Shown: positions 14,897 to 22,929 of the stretch, in pieces
How positions within the stretch are numbered: position 1 is the stretch's first letter
How the letters are laid out: the number at the start of each line of letters is the position of its first letter
Assembly (NCBI GenBank): GCA_045106825.1
Contig: JBGCFH010000161.1
Location: 1 to 24,526, forward strand
Origin: CAWVWD01 sp045106825
GTDB taxonomy: Bacteria > Bacteroidota > Bacteroidia > Chitinophagales > Saprospiraceae
Length of the DNA stretch: 24,526 bases
Reading direction: 5' to 3'
Made by a program: the position numbers and the translations under genes
Notes under the pieces: generated by a model
Databases searched by the model: none
What the model was told of the DNA's origin: nothing
What the model saw: only the letters and a program-made list of their open reading frames with translations

Positions 14897-15031
14897 AGTT
14901 TTTCCTTTCGAGTTTTGGGTTTAATAGTTTCAATAACCGATTTGAATCTTTATAAGATATGAACTATTACACGGTGTATATTTTTTATAAAGCAAAAATC
15001 TGTCGTCAATTCATCGAACCCATAACTAAAA

Positions 15032-15520
15032 TCACAATTGTTTCAACATCCAGATATTACAACCAGAATGTCCCGAATTTCCTAAAGGATTTTGAAGACG
15101 TGTAAAACCTAATTTTTCATAAATATTAACAGCTTTCGCATAATGTGGCAAACTTTCGATATACATTTCTGTGTAACCATAGTCTTTAGCCGTTGCAAGA
15201 GATTTGTCCATCAATAATCGTCCAATTCCTTTACCTCTTGCGGCTTTCGCCAAATAGAACTTGACTAATTCTACACAGCCTTTCGGCAAATTATCCGTCG
15301 GATAAATACCACAACAACCGACAATATTACCATTTAATTCTGCTGTCCATAATTCAGCTTTTGGCATTTCGAATAACTCAAACAGTGCATCTGTTGTTGG
15401 ATCGACAAAGACTGTTCCTGCTGTCGGTGCATCATGTTCAATGAATACTGCACGAATTATTTTTGCTAAAATTGGATTGTCACTTTGTTGAACGCTTCGT
15501 ATCTTGATTTGGTCAGTCAT
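15032..15520 (-). CDS. GNAT-family N-acetyltransferase
   Basis: The domain shows GNAT order: IKIRSVQQSDN start, NGNIVGCCGIYPTD (beta strands), VELVKFYLAKAARGKGIGRLLMD with the acetyl-CoA pyrophosphate loop RGKGIG, and YIESLPHYAKAVNIYEKLGF, the usual N-A-x-x-F/I-Y-x-K-x-G-F helix. The final GHSGCNIWMLKQL resembles a common Bacteroidota GNAT subgroup. The acceptor is unknown. I start at the Met at 15520 (MTDQIKIR), not the Met at 15547, because the domain begins there and a TAAATTTG promoter-like element at 15552-15545 would overlap the longer start. Confidence 0.82.
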   Translation of the reverse strand: MTDQIKIRSVQQSDNPILAKIIRAVFIEHDAPTAGTVFVDPTTDALFELFEMPKAELWTAELNGNIVGCCGIYPTDNLPKGCVELVKFYLAKAARGKGIGRLLMDKSLATAKDYGYTEMYIESLPHYAKAVNIYEKLGFTRLQNPLGNSGHSGCNIWMLKQL

Positions 15521-15544
15521 TTTATTTTGTATTGAATGTTTTGA

Positions 15545-15552
15545 CAAATTTA
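15545..15552 (-). promoter_or_regulatory. -7 like element TAAATTTG, supports the shorter GNAT start
   Basis: The minus-strand match to TAnnTTTG lies 24 bp before the ATG at 15520 and overlaps the alternative start at 15547. No clear TTTG is seen upstream. Confidence 0.35.
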
Positions 15553-15780
15553 GATGGATTTTTTGACTACTTTAATTATTATTTCGATTTTTCTACAATC
15601 TTAGGATTGATACTTATCAAACCTTCAAAGATTTTGTTGAAGAACGAATAAAGTTAAATAAAGTTAGGAAAACTAAAAAATGGACTTATTTGAGTAAACA
15701 TCTTTAGAAAATCTTTGTAAGGTTATCTATTACAAATCTATTATTACAACAAAATTCTACACAACTAAGAGAATGAATCT

Positions 15781-16992
15781 ATGTTTTTGATTTTTCCAAG
15801 CTACAATATATATAGTGTGACTTTGCTAATTTTGGTGTTACAAGGTTATATCTTTTCATTTTTATTATTCTACCGATATTTCAAATATCGCAACCTTTCG
15901 GATATTTGTTTAGCCGTTTTATTATTCTTACAAGGTCATCATTGTACGGCTTATATTATTGGTTTTATGGATTGGTATGATACTTTTCCAACAACTAAAA
16001 TCAATTATTTTTTATTTGATATGTCATTAGCCGTTGGTCCATTGATTTATTTCTATTTCAAAGGTTTGACAAAGCCTTCCATCAAATTTCGAAAAATAGA
16101 TTGGTTACATTTTGCACCAGCAATTGGTTATTTTTGGTATGGAATTTTTGTATGGTTGTACGATTCAAACACTGCAATTTATCCAACAGTACAAAATGGA
16201 CCTTGGGAAAAAAATATTAGTTTTATATATGTTTATCCTGTGATGAACGTTCTGAGTCGAATATCAGGATTAATATATTTAGTCTTGACCAGTATTTTGT
16301 TTATTAATTATCGAAAGAAGATAAAAGCCTTTTTTTCAAATACGTATAAGGTAGAGTTAAATTGGTTGGGTTTGTTTTTAGGAATATACATTGTGTTGTA
16401 CTTAATTCATTTTAGCTTAGGAATTTTGGATAACTATATTGAGTTAACATGGACAGATTATTGGTGGGGATTTTTTGCAATTGCATTGACGGTTTATATC
16501 GTTGGAATGAAAGGCTATTACACGGATTTAACAAAATTACACGATTTTTCGGTTCAAGAATTTGATGAATTAGAAATCGTAAATGAAGTCGTTAAAGAAA
16601 GTATTTTTGAACAAAAAATAGTATCAAAAATAGTACAAACCGAGTTGAATTTAATCAACGAAAATAAAGAACGATTAACTCAATTGATGAACACTGAAAA
16701 ACCTTATTTAAATCCAGATTTGACGCTTTCCGAGTTAAGTAAACAGTTGAACTTAACACCGAATTTTCTATCAAAAGTTATTAATTTAGGTTTTGAAAAA
16801 AACTTTAATGAATACATCAATTCACATCGAGTAGAAGCGTTTAAAAATCGTTTGCAAGAAGGTGAAACACATTTATCGCTTCTCGGAATGGCTTACGAAT
16901 GTGGCTTTAATAGTAAAGCAACTTTCAATCGAACATTCAAAAAAATGACTGGATTTACACCTTCGCAGTTTAATAAAACTTTATCTTCGTGA
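15781..16992 (+). CDS. Membrane-anchored AraC-family transcriptional regulator
   Basis: The 403-residue protein has about seven hydrophobic segments in residues 1-245, for example VTLLILVLQGYIFSFLLFY, and a C-terminal AraC HTH. The linker holds a helix ending TQLMNTEKPYLNPDLTLSEL (about 306-325). The two HTH units follow: LSELSKQLNLTPNFLSKVIN, then LLGMAYECGFNSKATFNRTF and the signature KKMTGFTPSQF at about 388-398. This arrangement is common in Bacteroidota; the membrane part presumably senses a signal and positions the DNA-binding part at the membrane. It is followed 99 bp later by a same-strand PLP enzyme, a plausible target or neighbour, but no operator can be recognised. Confidence 0.88.
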   Translation: MFLIFPSYNIYSVTLLILVLQGYIFSFLLFYRYFKYRNLSDICLAVLLFLQGHHCTAYIIGFMDWYDTFPTTKINYFLFDMSLAVGPLIYFYFKGLTKPSIKFRKIDWLHFAPAIGYFWYGIFVWLYDSNTAIYPTVQNGPWEKNISFIYVYPVMNVLSRISGLIYLVLTSILFINYRKKIKAFFSNTYKVELNWLGLFLGIYIVLYLIHFSLGILDNYIELTWTDYWWGFFAIALTVYIVGMKGYYTDLTKLHDFSVQEFDELEIVNEVVKESIFEQKIVSKIVQTELNLINENKERLTQLMNTEKPYLNPDLTLSELSKQLNLTPNFLSKVINLGFEKNFNEYINSHRVEAFKNRLQEGETHLSLLGMAYECGFNSKATFNRTFKKMTGFTPSQFNKTLSS

Positions 16993-17091
16993 TTAGTTAG
17001 TTCCGTGGAATTGATGGACTTTTAACTAAATGTTACAATTGATTCTACCTTAACTTATTAATCAATAGCAGTTTAGACCAATCACAAAAAA

Positions 17092-17994
17092 ATGCTTCCA
17101 ACACCTTTACAAAAAATTGAAAATCAATTAACTAAAGATAAACAATTAAATTTGTTTATTAAGCGAGAAGATTTGAATCATCCGACAATTCAAGGCAATA
17201 AATTCAGAAAGCTAAAGTATAATTTGGCGAAAGCAAAAGCAGAAAAACATACTCAAATATTAACGTTTGGCGGAGCATTTTCTAATCACATTTATGCCGT
17301 TGCAGCAGCTGGAAAAGCTTTTGATATTCCAACAATTGGCGTAATTCGTGGTGAAAGAATCGAACCGTTAAATCCTACGCTACAATTTGCGGAAGCGAAT
17401 GGAATGCAATTGCATTTTGTTACTCGTTCTGCTTATCGCAATAAACATCAACCTGAATTTATTCAAGATTTGAAATCAAAATTTGGTGATTTTTTCCTTG
17501 TTCCAGAAGGAGGAAGCAATGAATTAGCAGTAAAAGGTTGTGCGGAAATCGTTGATGAAATTGAGATTAATTACGATTATATTTGTTCGGCAGTTGGAAC
17601 TGGCGGAACGTTGTCAGGTTTGATTATCGGTACAAATAATCATGGAAAAGTGTTAGGATTTCCGGCATTAAAAGGCGGCAATTTTTTGCAAAAAGATATT
17701 CAAAAGTTACTTGATAAAAATGCGAAAAATTATACAAATTGGCAATTGATAACGGATTATCATTTTGGTGGTTATGCAAAATTTAAACCTGAATTAATTA
17801 ACTTTATTAATTATTTTAATCAACAATTTAACATACAATTAGAACCGATTTATACTGGCAAAATGCTATTTGGAATTTTTGATTTAATCGAAAAAGATTT
17901 CTTTGAAAAAGGCTCGACAATTATTGCAATTCACACTGGAGGTTTGCAAGGAATTGACGGTTTTAATCAACGATTTGGAAATTTGATTTTGTGA
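17092..17994 (+). CDS. PLP-dependent ACC deaminase / D-cysteine desulfhydrase family enzyme
   Basis: The 300-residue protein belongs to the tryptophan-synthase-beta (fold type II) PLP group. IKREDLNHPTIQGNKFRKLKYN (about 23-44) carries the PLP lysine K37 in GNKFRK. GGAFSNHIYA (about 60-69) is the S-N-H motif contacting substrate, and SAVGTGGTLSGLIIG is the phosphate-binding glycine loop. Family activities are deamination of 1-aminocyclopropane-1-carboxylate to 2-oxobutanoate, or breakdown of D-cysteine to pyruvate, sulfide and ammonia. The sequence alone does not decide between them, so no symbol is assigned. It is slightly shorter than typical members (about 330), mainly in the N-terminus and loops. 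Its neighbours do not define a pathway. Confidence 0.85.
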   Translation: MLPTPLQKIENQLTKDKQLNLFIKREDLNHPTIQGNKFRKLKYNLAKAKAEKHTQILTFGGAFSNHIYAVAAAGKAFDIPTIGVIRGERIEPLNPTLQFAEANGMQLHFVTRSAYRNKHQPEFIQDLKSKFGDFFLVPEGGSNELAVKGCAEIVDEIEINYDYICSAVGTGGTLSGLIIGTNNHGKVLGFPALKGGNFLQKDIQKLLDKNAKNYTNWQLITDYHFGGYAKFKPELINFINYFNQQFNIQLEPIYTGKMLFGIFDLIEKDFFEKGSTIIAIHTGGLQGIDGFNQRFGNLIL

Positions 17995-18062
17995 TTTTTA
18001 ATACGGTAAATTCGTACAATCAACCGAAAAAAATTAAATTTGAAGCATAAAATCACAAATCT

Positions 18063-19217
18063 ATGCAATTAAGCAAACAACATTGGGTTTATATCATCGT
18101 CACACTTGGTTTTTTGTCACAAATCTTTTTGTCACAATCACTTTGGTACGATGCAAATCGACACTTTTTTTTAATACCAATGTTTGATGTGCTACCGCTT
18201 AATATTGGAGATATTGGAAATATGTTTTTGTTTATCGGCTTGTTGGTGAGTTTGATTATTGGTCTGTTCTATTTTAAAAAACAACTTTTAATTCCGATTA
18301 TTTTGCTTGTTGCAATATTGTTTTTGCAAGATATAACACGAGTTCAAGCTTGGTCATATCAATACTTTCTGACTTTTTTAGTATTACTCATTGATTGGAA
18401 TAAACCAATAGAAAAACGATTGCCAACATTACAATGGATATTGATTTTTACCTACTTCTGGAGCGGCATTCAAAAATTTAATCCGCATTATGTCGAAGTT
18501 GTTCATCCTTGGTTATTTAGTGCCTTTGAATGGTCAAAACCGTTTGCCGAGATCGGAAATTGGGCATATTGGACAGCAGCTTTTGAAACTTTAGTTGGTA
18601 TTGGTTTAATCTTTCAACGTACTCGAAAAGTGGCGATTATTACAGGTTTAGGGATGCATTTTTTTATTTTATTAATGATTGGACCTTGGGGCGAAGATTG
18701 GAATTCAGTCGTTTATCCGTGGAATGTTGTAATGATGTGTTTGCTTGTTGTTTTGTTTTTCAGAAAACCAATAAATGCAGAAAAGGAAATTACATTATTA
18801 AAAAAGCCAAACGCTGCAATGCAATGGTTTATCATCATCGTTTTAGGTATTTTACCAATATTCAATATTTTCACTCGCTTTCCCGAAACGATTTCGATGA
18901 CAATGTATAATGGTGCAACTTCTGAATTGTCAGTTTACTTCGATGAAAACGAAACGCCTTCTTGTATTCCAAATACAGCAACCGAAGCGATTTATCAAAC
19001 TCGAAATGGTTATCAAATCAGTTTAGATGATTGGGGCGTTGAAGAGTTAAATGTTCCAATTTATGATTTACCGACTTACGCCAAAAAATTTGGAAAACAG
19101 TTTTGTGATTGTGTACAAAATAAGAAAAATGCGGGAATTAAGATTACGAATGTGAAGCGTTGGACGAGAGAAGATTATGTGATTTTGGAACGGTTTGATT
19201 GTAATGCGTTGAAGTGA
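18063..19217 (+). CDS. Polytopic membrane protein, HTTM/DoxX-like, with C-terminal soluble domain
   Basis: The 384-residue protein has about eight membrane segments in residues 1-270. Conserved-looking features are DITRVQAWSYQYFLTFLVLLI, FTYFWSGIQKFNPHYVE (about 130-146) and MHFFILLMIGPWGEDWNSVVYPWNVVMM. They resemble HTTM-type (vitamin-K-carboxylase-like) or DoxX-like membrane proteins. The last ~110 residues are soluble and contain cysteines (CIPNTATEAIY, FCDCVQ). A function cannot be given; no carboxylase activity is implied. The gene starts 68 bp after the PLP enzyme on the same strand and is closed by a strong hairpin, so the two may form a transcription unit. Confidence 0.7.
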   Translation: MQLSKQHWVYIIVTLGFLSQIFLSQSLWYDANRHFFLIPMFDVLPLNIGDIGNMFLFIGLLVSLIIGLFYFKKQLLIPIILLVAILFLQDITRVQAWSYQYFLTFLVLLIDWNKPIEKRLPTLQWILIFTYFWSGIQKFNPHYVEVVHPWLFSAFEWSKPFAEIGNWAYWTAAFETLVGIGLIFQRTRKVAIITGLGMHFFILLMIGPWGEDWNSVVYPWNVVMMCLLVVLFFRKPINAEKEITLLKKPNAAMQWFIIIVLGILPIFNIFTRFPETISMTMYNGATSELSVYFDENETPSCIPNTATEAIYQTRNGYQISLDDWGVEELNVPIYDLPTYAKKFGKQFCDCVQNKKNAGIKITNVKRWTREDYVILERFDCNALK

Positions 19218-19233
19218 TGTTTTGCTGAATTTT

Positions 19234-19268
19234 TAGCCTTACGAAAGTTTCAAACTTTCGCAAGGCTA
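19234..19268 (+). terminator. Hairpin terminator after the HTTM-like gene
   Basis: Arms 19234-19250 and 19252-19268 pair at 16 of 17 positions (core CCTTACGAAAGTTT / AAACTTTCGCAAGG), starting 17 bp after the stop. A T-rich stretch follows only loosely. The shape suits a palindromic terminator. Confidence 0.6.
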
Positions 19269-19302
19269 TATTTGGAAAAGGATTTTCTTATAAAAATATT
19301 TT

Positions 19303-19372
19303 GCGTTTAATCGGGTTTTAACCCGATTCTTTAGATGAAGAAGTTTAGGAAAATACTCAATTTTTATATTTG
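19303..19372. repeat. Solo copy of the MITE-internal palindromic block
   Basis: GCGTTTAATCGGG-TTTTAA-CCCGATTCTTTAGATG (19303-19337) closely matches the block at 9332-9367 and the inverted block at 9425-9460 inside the MITE. A weaker match continues through ACTCAATTTTTA. No GTAACTACTCAGC end or target duplication flanks it. It lies between two convergent genes. Confidence 0.6.
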
Positions 19373-19375
19373 AAA

Positions 19376-20788
19376 TCAATCCACAAATTCCAATTCTTCC
19401 ACGTTTTTGAATTTTTCCTTCATATCAATTGCCTTATTTTCCAGATGCTTTTCCAAAAAAGTAAGAATCAAATCGGTTGTTAATTCATTCATTCTATTTG
19501 GATGAATTGTGCCAGTTTCGGTAAATTGATGTAACGGTGTCCAATATCCTAAATCGCCAAAATTTGCGTGACCAGCATTTTTGATAATAACACTAATTAA
19601 TTCATTTTTAGCGACTTGTGAATAGGTATAGAAGTTTGGTGTGAAGAATGAATCATAATCTCTATCTGCGTATAATGCTAAAAAAGGAACGTTGAAAATC
19701 GTGTCAATCAAATTTCCCCATTGAGCTCCATCCATATTGATGCCTGCTTTGATGCGATTGTCGTAGGCACAAGTTTGAGCAACAGCACTTCCGCCAAATG
19801 AATGTCCTAAAGCAGCGATTTTATCTAAATCGAGTTGCTTGAAAAAGTCCTCATTTTGACGTTTTTCTAATTCATCAATCACGAAAGAAATATCGTTTTG
19901 CCAACGTTTGACACTTTCATTATAAGGTAAGGAACGCATCATTTTTTGCATAATAGATAGTTTTGAACTATCTGGAGCAAGTTGAAATTCTTGTTGTAAA
20001 CTATTGAATTTATCAAAATCAAAATTGGCATTTACTCTCTGAAAATAAGCTAATTCTGGTTTTACTTTTCTATCTGTAAGTTGTACTAAAGGTGCTTCAT
20101 AACTATGCTGAATACCAACAATAATATAACCTTGACTGACGATTTCTTCAATTATTGCATTGTATAATTCGGCATTCCAAATATATCCATGCGATAGTAT
20201 AATAACTGGAAATTGACCATTGGCGAAAGCCAAATCTTTTTCTGTATGCGTTTCAATATTTGAAAAATAACTTAATGCAAAAGCAGGAACGCCTTTACTT
20301 TCAGCGAAAGCTGCGGACAAACCATCGGACAAATATTTTTCGGTTTTTTCAAGTACTTCATTTGATGGATACCAAATAGATAAACCAATTTCTCGAAGGT
20401 CGTCTGGTGCTTCGGTAATCATTTCTTGTCGAGTGCTGTCAATTAAAGTCATTGTTTTTTTACTCACTGAAAATTTGCCTGTTGGCGTAGGAAATTCAAA
20501 AACAGGTAAAAAATAAGCCAAAGCCGTTCCAATCAAAATCAATAAAACACTCAACGAACGAACGGTTATATTCAACCATTTTTTAGGCTTTTTTGGAATA
20601 CTAATCACTAACAATAAAATAGCTGCTGCAATAATTGGAAATAATTGCCAACGAAAAGTATCTAACAATGCACTCGTCAAAAAAAATACCGTCATACCAG
20701 TCAGAAACCGTTGATATTTTGGTTGTTTGAAAATATTAATTGCCCAAATAAACGCTGAAATGATGGCGATCCATTCAAAAATTGTCAT
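19376..20788 (-). CDS. Alpha/beta hydrolase resembling platelet-activating-factor acetylhydrolase
   Basis: The 470-residue protein has three or four N-terminal membrane segments (about 1-105) followed by an alpha/beta hydrolase domain. FPVIILSHGYIWN (about 193-205) is the oxyanion-hole strand, IAALGHSFGGSAVA the nucleophile elbow (G-H-S-F-G), INMDGAQWG precedes the acid region with YADRDYD, and NAGHANFGDL supplies the catalytic His. The order and MDGA segment are typical of PAF acetylhydrolase/dienelactone-hydrolase-like enzymes. It is likely a membrane-tethered esterase; the true ester is unknown. The short N-terminal hydrophobic block is unlike the secreted enzyme. It converges with the HTTM-like gene, with the palindromic repeat between them. 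Confidence 0.82.
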   Translation of the reverse strand: MTIFEWIAIISAFIWAINIFKQPKYQRFLTGMTVFFLTSALLDTFRWQLFPIIAAAILLLVISIPKKPKKWLNITVRSLSVLLILIGTALAYFLPVFEFPTPTGKFSVSKKTMTLIDSTRQEMITEAPDDLREIGLSIWYPSNEVLEKTEKYLSDGLSAAFAESKGVPAFALSYFSNIETHTEKDLAFANGQFPVIILSHGYIWNAELYNAIIEEIVSQGYIIVGIQHSYEAPLVQLTDRKVKPELAYFQRVNANFDFDKFNSLQQEFQLAPDSSKLSIMQKMMRSLPYNESVKRWQNDISFVIDELEKRQNEDFFKQLDLDKIAALGHSFGGSAVAQTCAYDNRIKAGINMDGAQWGNLIDTIFNVPFLALYADRDYDSFFTPNFYTYSQVAKNELISVIIKNAGHANFGDLGYWTPLHQFTETGTIHPNRMNELTTDLILTFLEKHLENKAIDMKEKFKNVEELEFVD

Positions 20789-20921
20789 ACAAATTGGATT
20801 TATTGAATTGTAAAAATGATAATTTTTTTTGTAAAATTCTGCTGTATTGAGTAGTTGGTGTAAAATCAGTTGTGAAGTGAGATTTTGAGTAGATGTATCG
20901 CCAATATCTTATTTGGATTTG

Positions 20922-20929
20922 TATATTTG
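20922..20929 (+). promoter_or_regulatory. -7 like element TATATTTG before the DUF1963 gene
   Basis: TATATTTG matches TAnnTTTG, 29 bp before the ATG at 20959. No TTTG occurs at the standard distance upstream, so support is partial. Confidence 0.35.
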
Positions 20930-20958
20930 AACTCATTATTTATTTTAAATAGAATCTT

Positions 20959-21681
20959 ATGTCAAACAAATTATCAGCAACACTAATTGAAAAATTACAA
21001 CCTTTAAAGAAAATAGCTTATTTACCGCAAGTTGAAAAGGTAGAAGCAACATTTTCTGCCAAATCAAAAATTGGTGGTTTTCCATATTTACGAAACGAAG
21101 ATGACTGGCCAGTTTGTCCTAATTGTAAAAAGCATCAGCAATTATTTTTACAATTAGATTTATCACAACTACCTGAACGTCAAAGCGAAGGATTGATTCA
21201 GTTGTTTTATTGTACAACCGACAATCGAGAATTTTCGTGTGAAGATGATCTAAATGCTTTTGAACCTTTTTCTAAAGCTACGACTTGCCGTAAGATTCAA
21301 ATTGATGGCGATTCTGCTACGATTAAACCGACCGTTGAGCAATTATTTGAAGAGAAAGTTATCAAAAGTTGGAAAGCTGTTGATGATTTTCCGCATGGAG
21401 AAGAATTGTATGAATTGGATATTGAATTGTCTGATGAAGAAATGGAAGCGTTCTATGATAGTGATTTGATGGCGTTGGCAGGAGATAAGTTGTTTGGCTA
21501 TCCTCACTGGGTACAAGGTGTCGAATATCCGACTGACGAAAACGGTGATTTGATGGAAATGCTTTTTCAGTTTGATTCAGAGTATAATTTACCTTATATG
21601 TTTGGTGATAGTGGTGTTGGACATTTGACGCAAAGTAAGCATGATGATGCGTTGCTGGCGTTTGGTTGGGCTTGTTCTTAG
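20959..21681 (+). CDS. DUF1963 (YwqG-like) protein
   Basis: The 240-residue protein shows the DUF1963 pattern: KSKIGGFPYLRNEDDWPVCP near the N-terminus, LFLQLDLSQLPE, GLIQLFYCTTDN, then KLFGYPHWVQGVEYPTD and MLFQFDSEYNLPYMFGDSGV near the end. Two cysteines in CPNC (about 54-57) are present. No signal peptide or membrane segment is seen, so it is cytosolic. The biochemical role of the family is not known. It is a single gene with a possible promoter, followed 119 bp later by a methyltransferase on the same strand. Confidence 0.85.
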   Translation: MSNKLSATLIEKLQPLKKIAYLPQVEKVEATFSAKSKIGGFPYLRNEDDWPVCPNCKKHQQLFLQLDLSQLPERQSEGLIQLFYCTTDNREFSCEDDLNAFEPFSKATTCRKIQIDGDSATIKPTVEQLFEEKVIKSWKAVDDFPHGEELYELDIELSDEEMEAFYDSDLMALAGDKLFGYPHWVQGVEYPTDENGDLMEMLFQFDSEYNLPYMFGDSGVGHLTQSKHDDALLAFGWACS

Positions 21682-21800
21682 ACTGGTTACTTTGGAACTA
21701 TTTTATCATTTTAAATGTAAGTTTGTAGGTTAATAATTTTATAAAACTTGTCATACAATCACGCAATTAGCGAAGCGACACAATCATACAATAATAAAAC

Positions 21801-22592
21801 ATGAATAAGTATTACGAAGCAAATCAAGCGTTGTGGAACGAGAAAGTTGAAACCCACAAAAAATCCGATTTTTATAGATTAGAAGATTTTAAAAACGGTT
21901 GGAATTCACTCAAAAACATTGAATTAGATGCTTTAGGTGATGTTTCCGGAAAGTCTTTATTGCATTTGCAATGTCATTTTGGTCAAGATACATTGTCTTG
22001 GGAACGGTTAGGTGCAACGGTTACTGGCGTTGATTTCTCATCAGAAGCCATAAAATTAGCTCGAAACTTGACGAAAGAACTTGACATGAAGGCTCGATTT
22101 ATTGAATCAAACGTTTTGGAACTTGACGAAAAGTTAGATGAACAATTCGACATTGTTTTTACATCTTATGGTACAATCGGTTGGTTAGGCGATTTGGAAA
22201 AATGGGCAAGTTTAGTCAATCGTTTTCTAAAACCAGGTGGAATATTTTTGATTGCGGATTTTCATCCAATTATTAATATGTATGATTGGAATACGGCAGA
22301 AATTGATTTTCCTTATTTTTATAATGAAGAACCAAGTTTTGAAATGGAAGAAGGCACTTATGCAGATCCTGATGCAAGAATTGGCGGAATGGAATATTTC
22401 TGGTTTCATCCAGTTTCAAAAGTGACCAACCTGTTATTAGCACAAGGTTTGTCGTTAGAGTTATTTCAGGAGTTTCCATATTCGCCTTATAATTGTTTTC
22501 CAAATATGGATAAAATAGAAGAAGATTATTATGTGTATAATAAGACAAAATTTCCGTTGCCTCATGTTTATTGTTTAAAGTTTCGGAAGTAA
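21801..22592 (+). CDS. Class I SAM-dependent methyltransferase
   Basis: The 263-residue protein has a Rossmann methyltransferase core. Motif I appears as SLLHLQCHFGQDTLSWERLGATVTG (about 52-76), where the usual G-x-G-x-G is the H-F-G-Q-D-T variant of this subgroup. VDFSSEAIKLARNL (about 77-90) carries the acidic residue that binds the SAM ribose. FDIVFTSYGTIGWLGDLEKW is motif II, and FLKPGGIFLIADFHP is motif III. The substrate is unknown. The ATG at 21801 gives a complete protein of normal family length. There is no good promoter directly upstream, so it may be read with the DUF1963 gene. Confidence 0.87.
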   Translation: MNKYYEANQALWNEKVETHKKSDFYRLEDFKNGWNSLKNIELDALGDVSGKSLLHLQCHFGQDTLSWERLGATVTGVDFSSEAIKLARNLTKELDMKARFIESNVLELDEKLDEQFDIVFTSYGTIGWLGDLEKWASLVNRFLKPGGIFLIADFHPIINMYDWNTAEIDFPYFYNEEPSFEMEEGTYADPDARIGGMEYFWFHPVSKVTNLLLAQGLSLELFQEFPYSPYNCFPNMDKIEEDYYVYNKTKFPLPHVYCLKFRK

Positions 22593-22845
22593 ATTTTGAT
22601 TGAATGAATTGATTACACAATTAATTATTACATTATTTCTTAGCTCATTTTTACTCAAATTTAACCACAATCATTTGAAAAACAACTGATAAAATACATT
22701 TTACAACAAAGTTTTATACTAATGGAAATAGAGTTGTTTAAACATCAAAGTTAATTTAAACAATTAGACAAAATTATTCTCACCTCGAATTATTACTTTT
22801 GCATTGCTTTCAAATTTATTGAGAACACAGATTTAGCCGATAAAA

Positions 22846-22853
22846 TAGATTTG
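22846..22853 (+). promoter_or_regulatory. -7 like element TAGATTTG before the amidohydrolase
   Basis: The 337-bp spacer 22593-22929 has no gene. TAGATTTG (22846-22853) and, weaker, TACTTTTG (22794-22801) match TAnnTTTG. The first is 76 bp before the ATG. A TTTG at ideal spacing is not evident for either. Confidence 0.35.
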
Positions 22854-22929
22854 AGCGGAATATTTTAAAATAAAAACACCGTTATTATCTGTTTTCTCCG
22901 CAAAATCAGCGTTCTCCCAAAACCATATT

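Noticed and set aside
22273..22620. Minus-strand ORF of 115 codons
   Set aside because: It lies antisense to the conserved C-terminal half of the methyltransferase and shows no recognisable domain.
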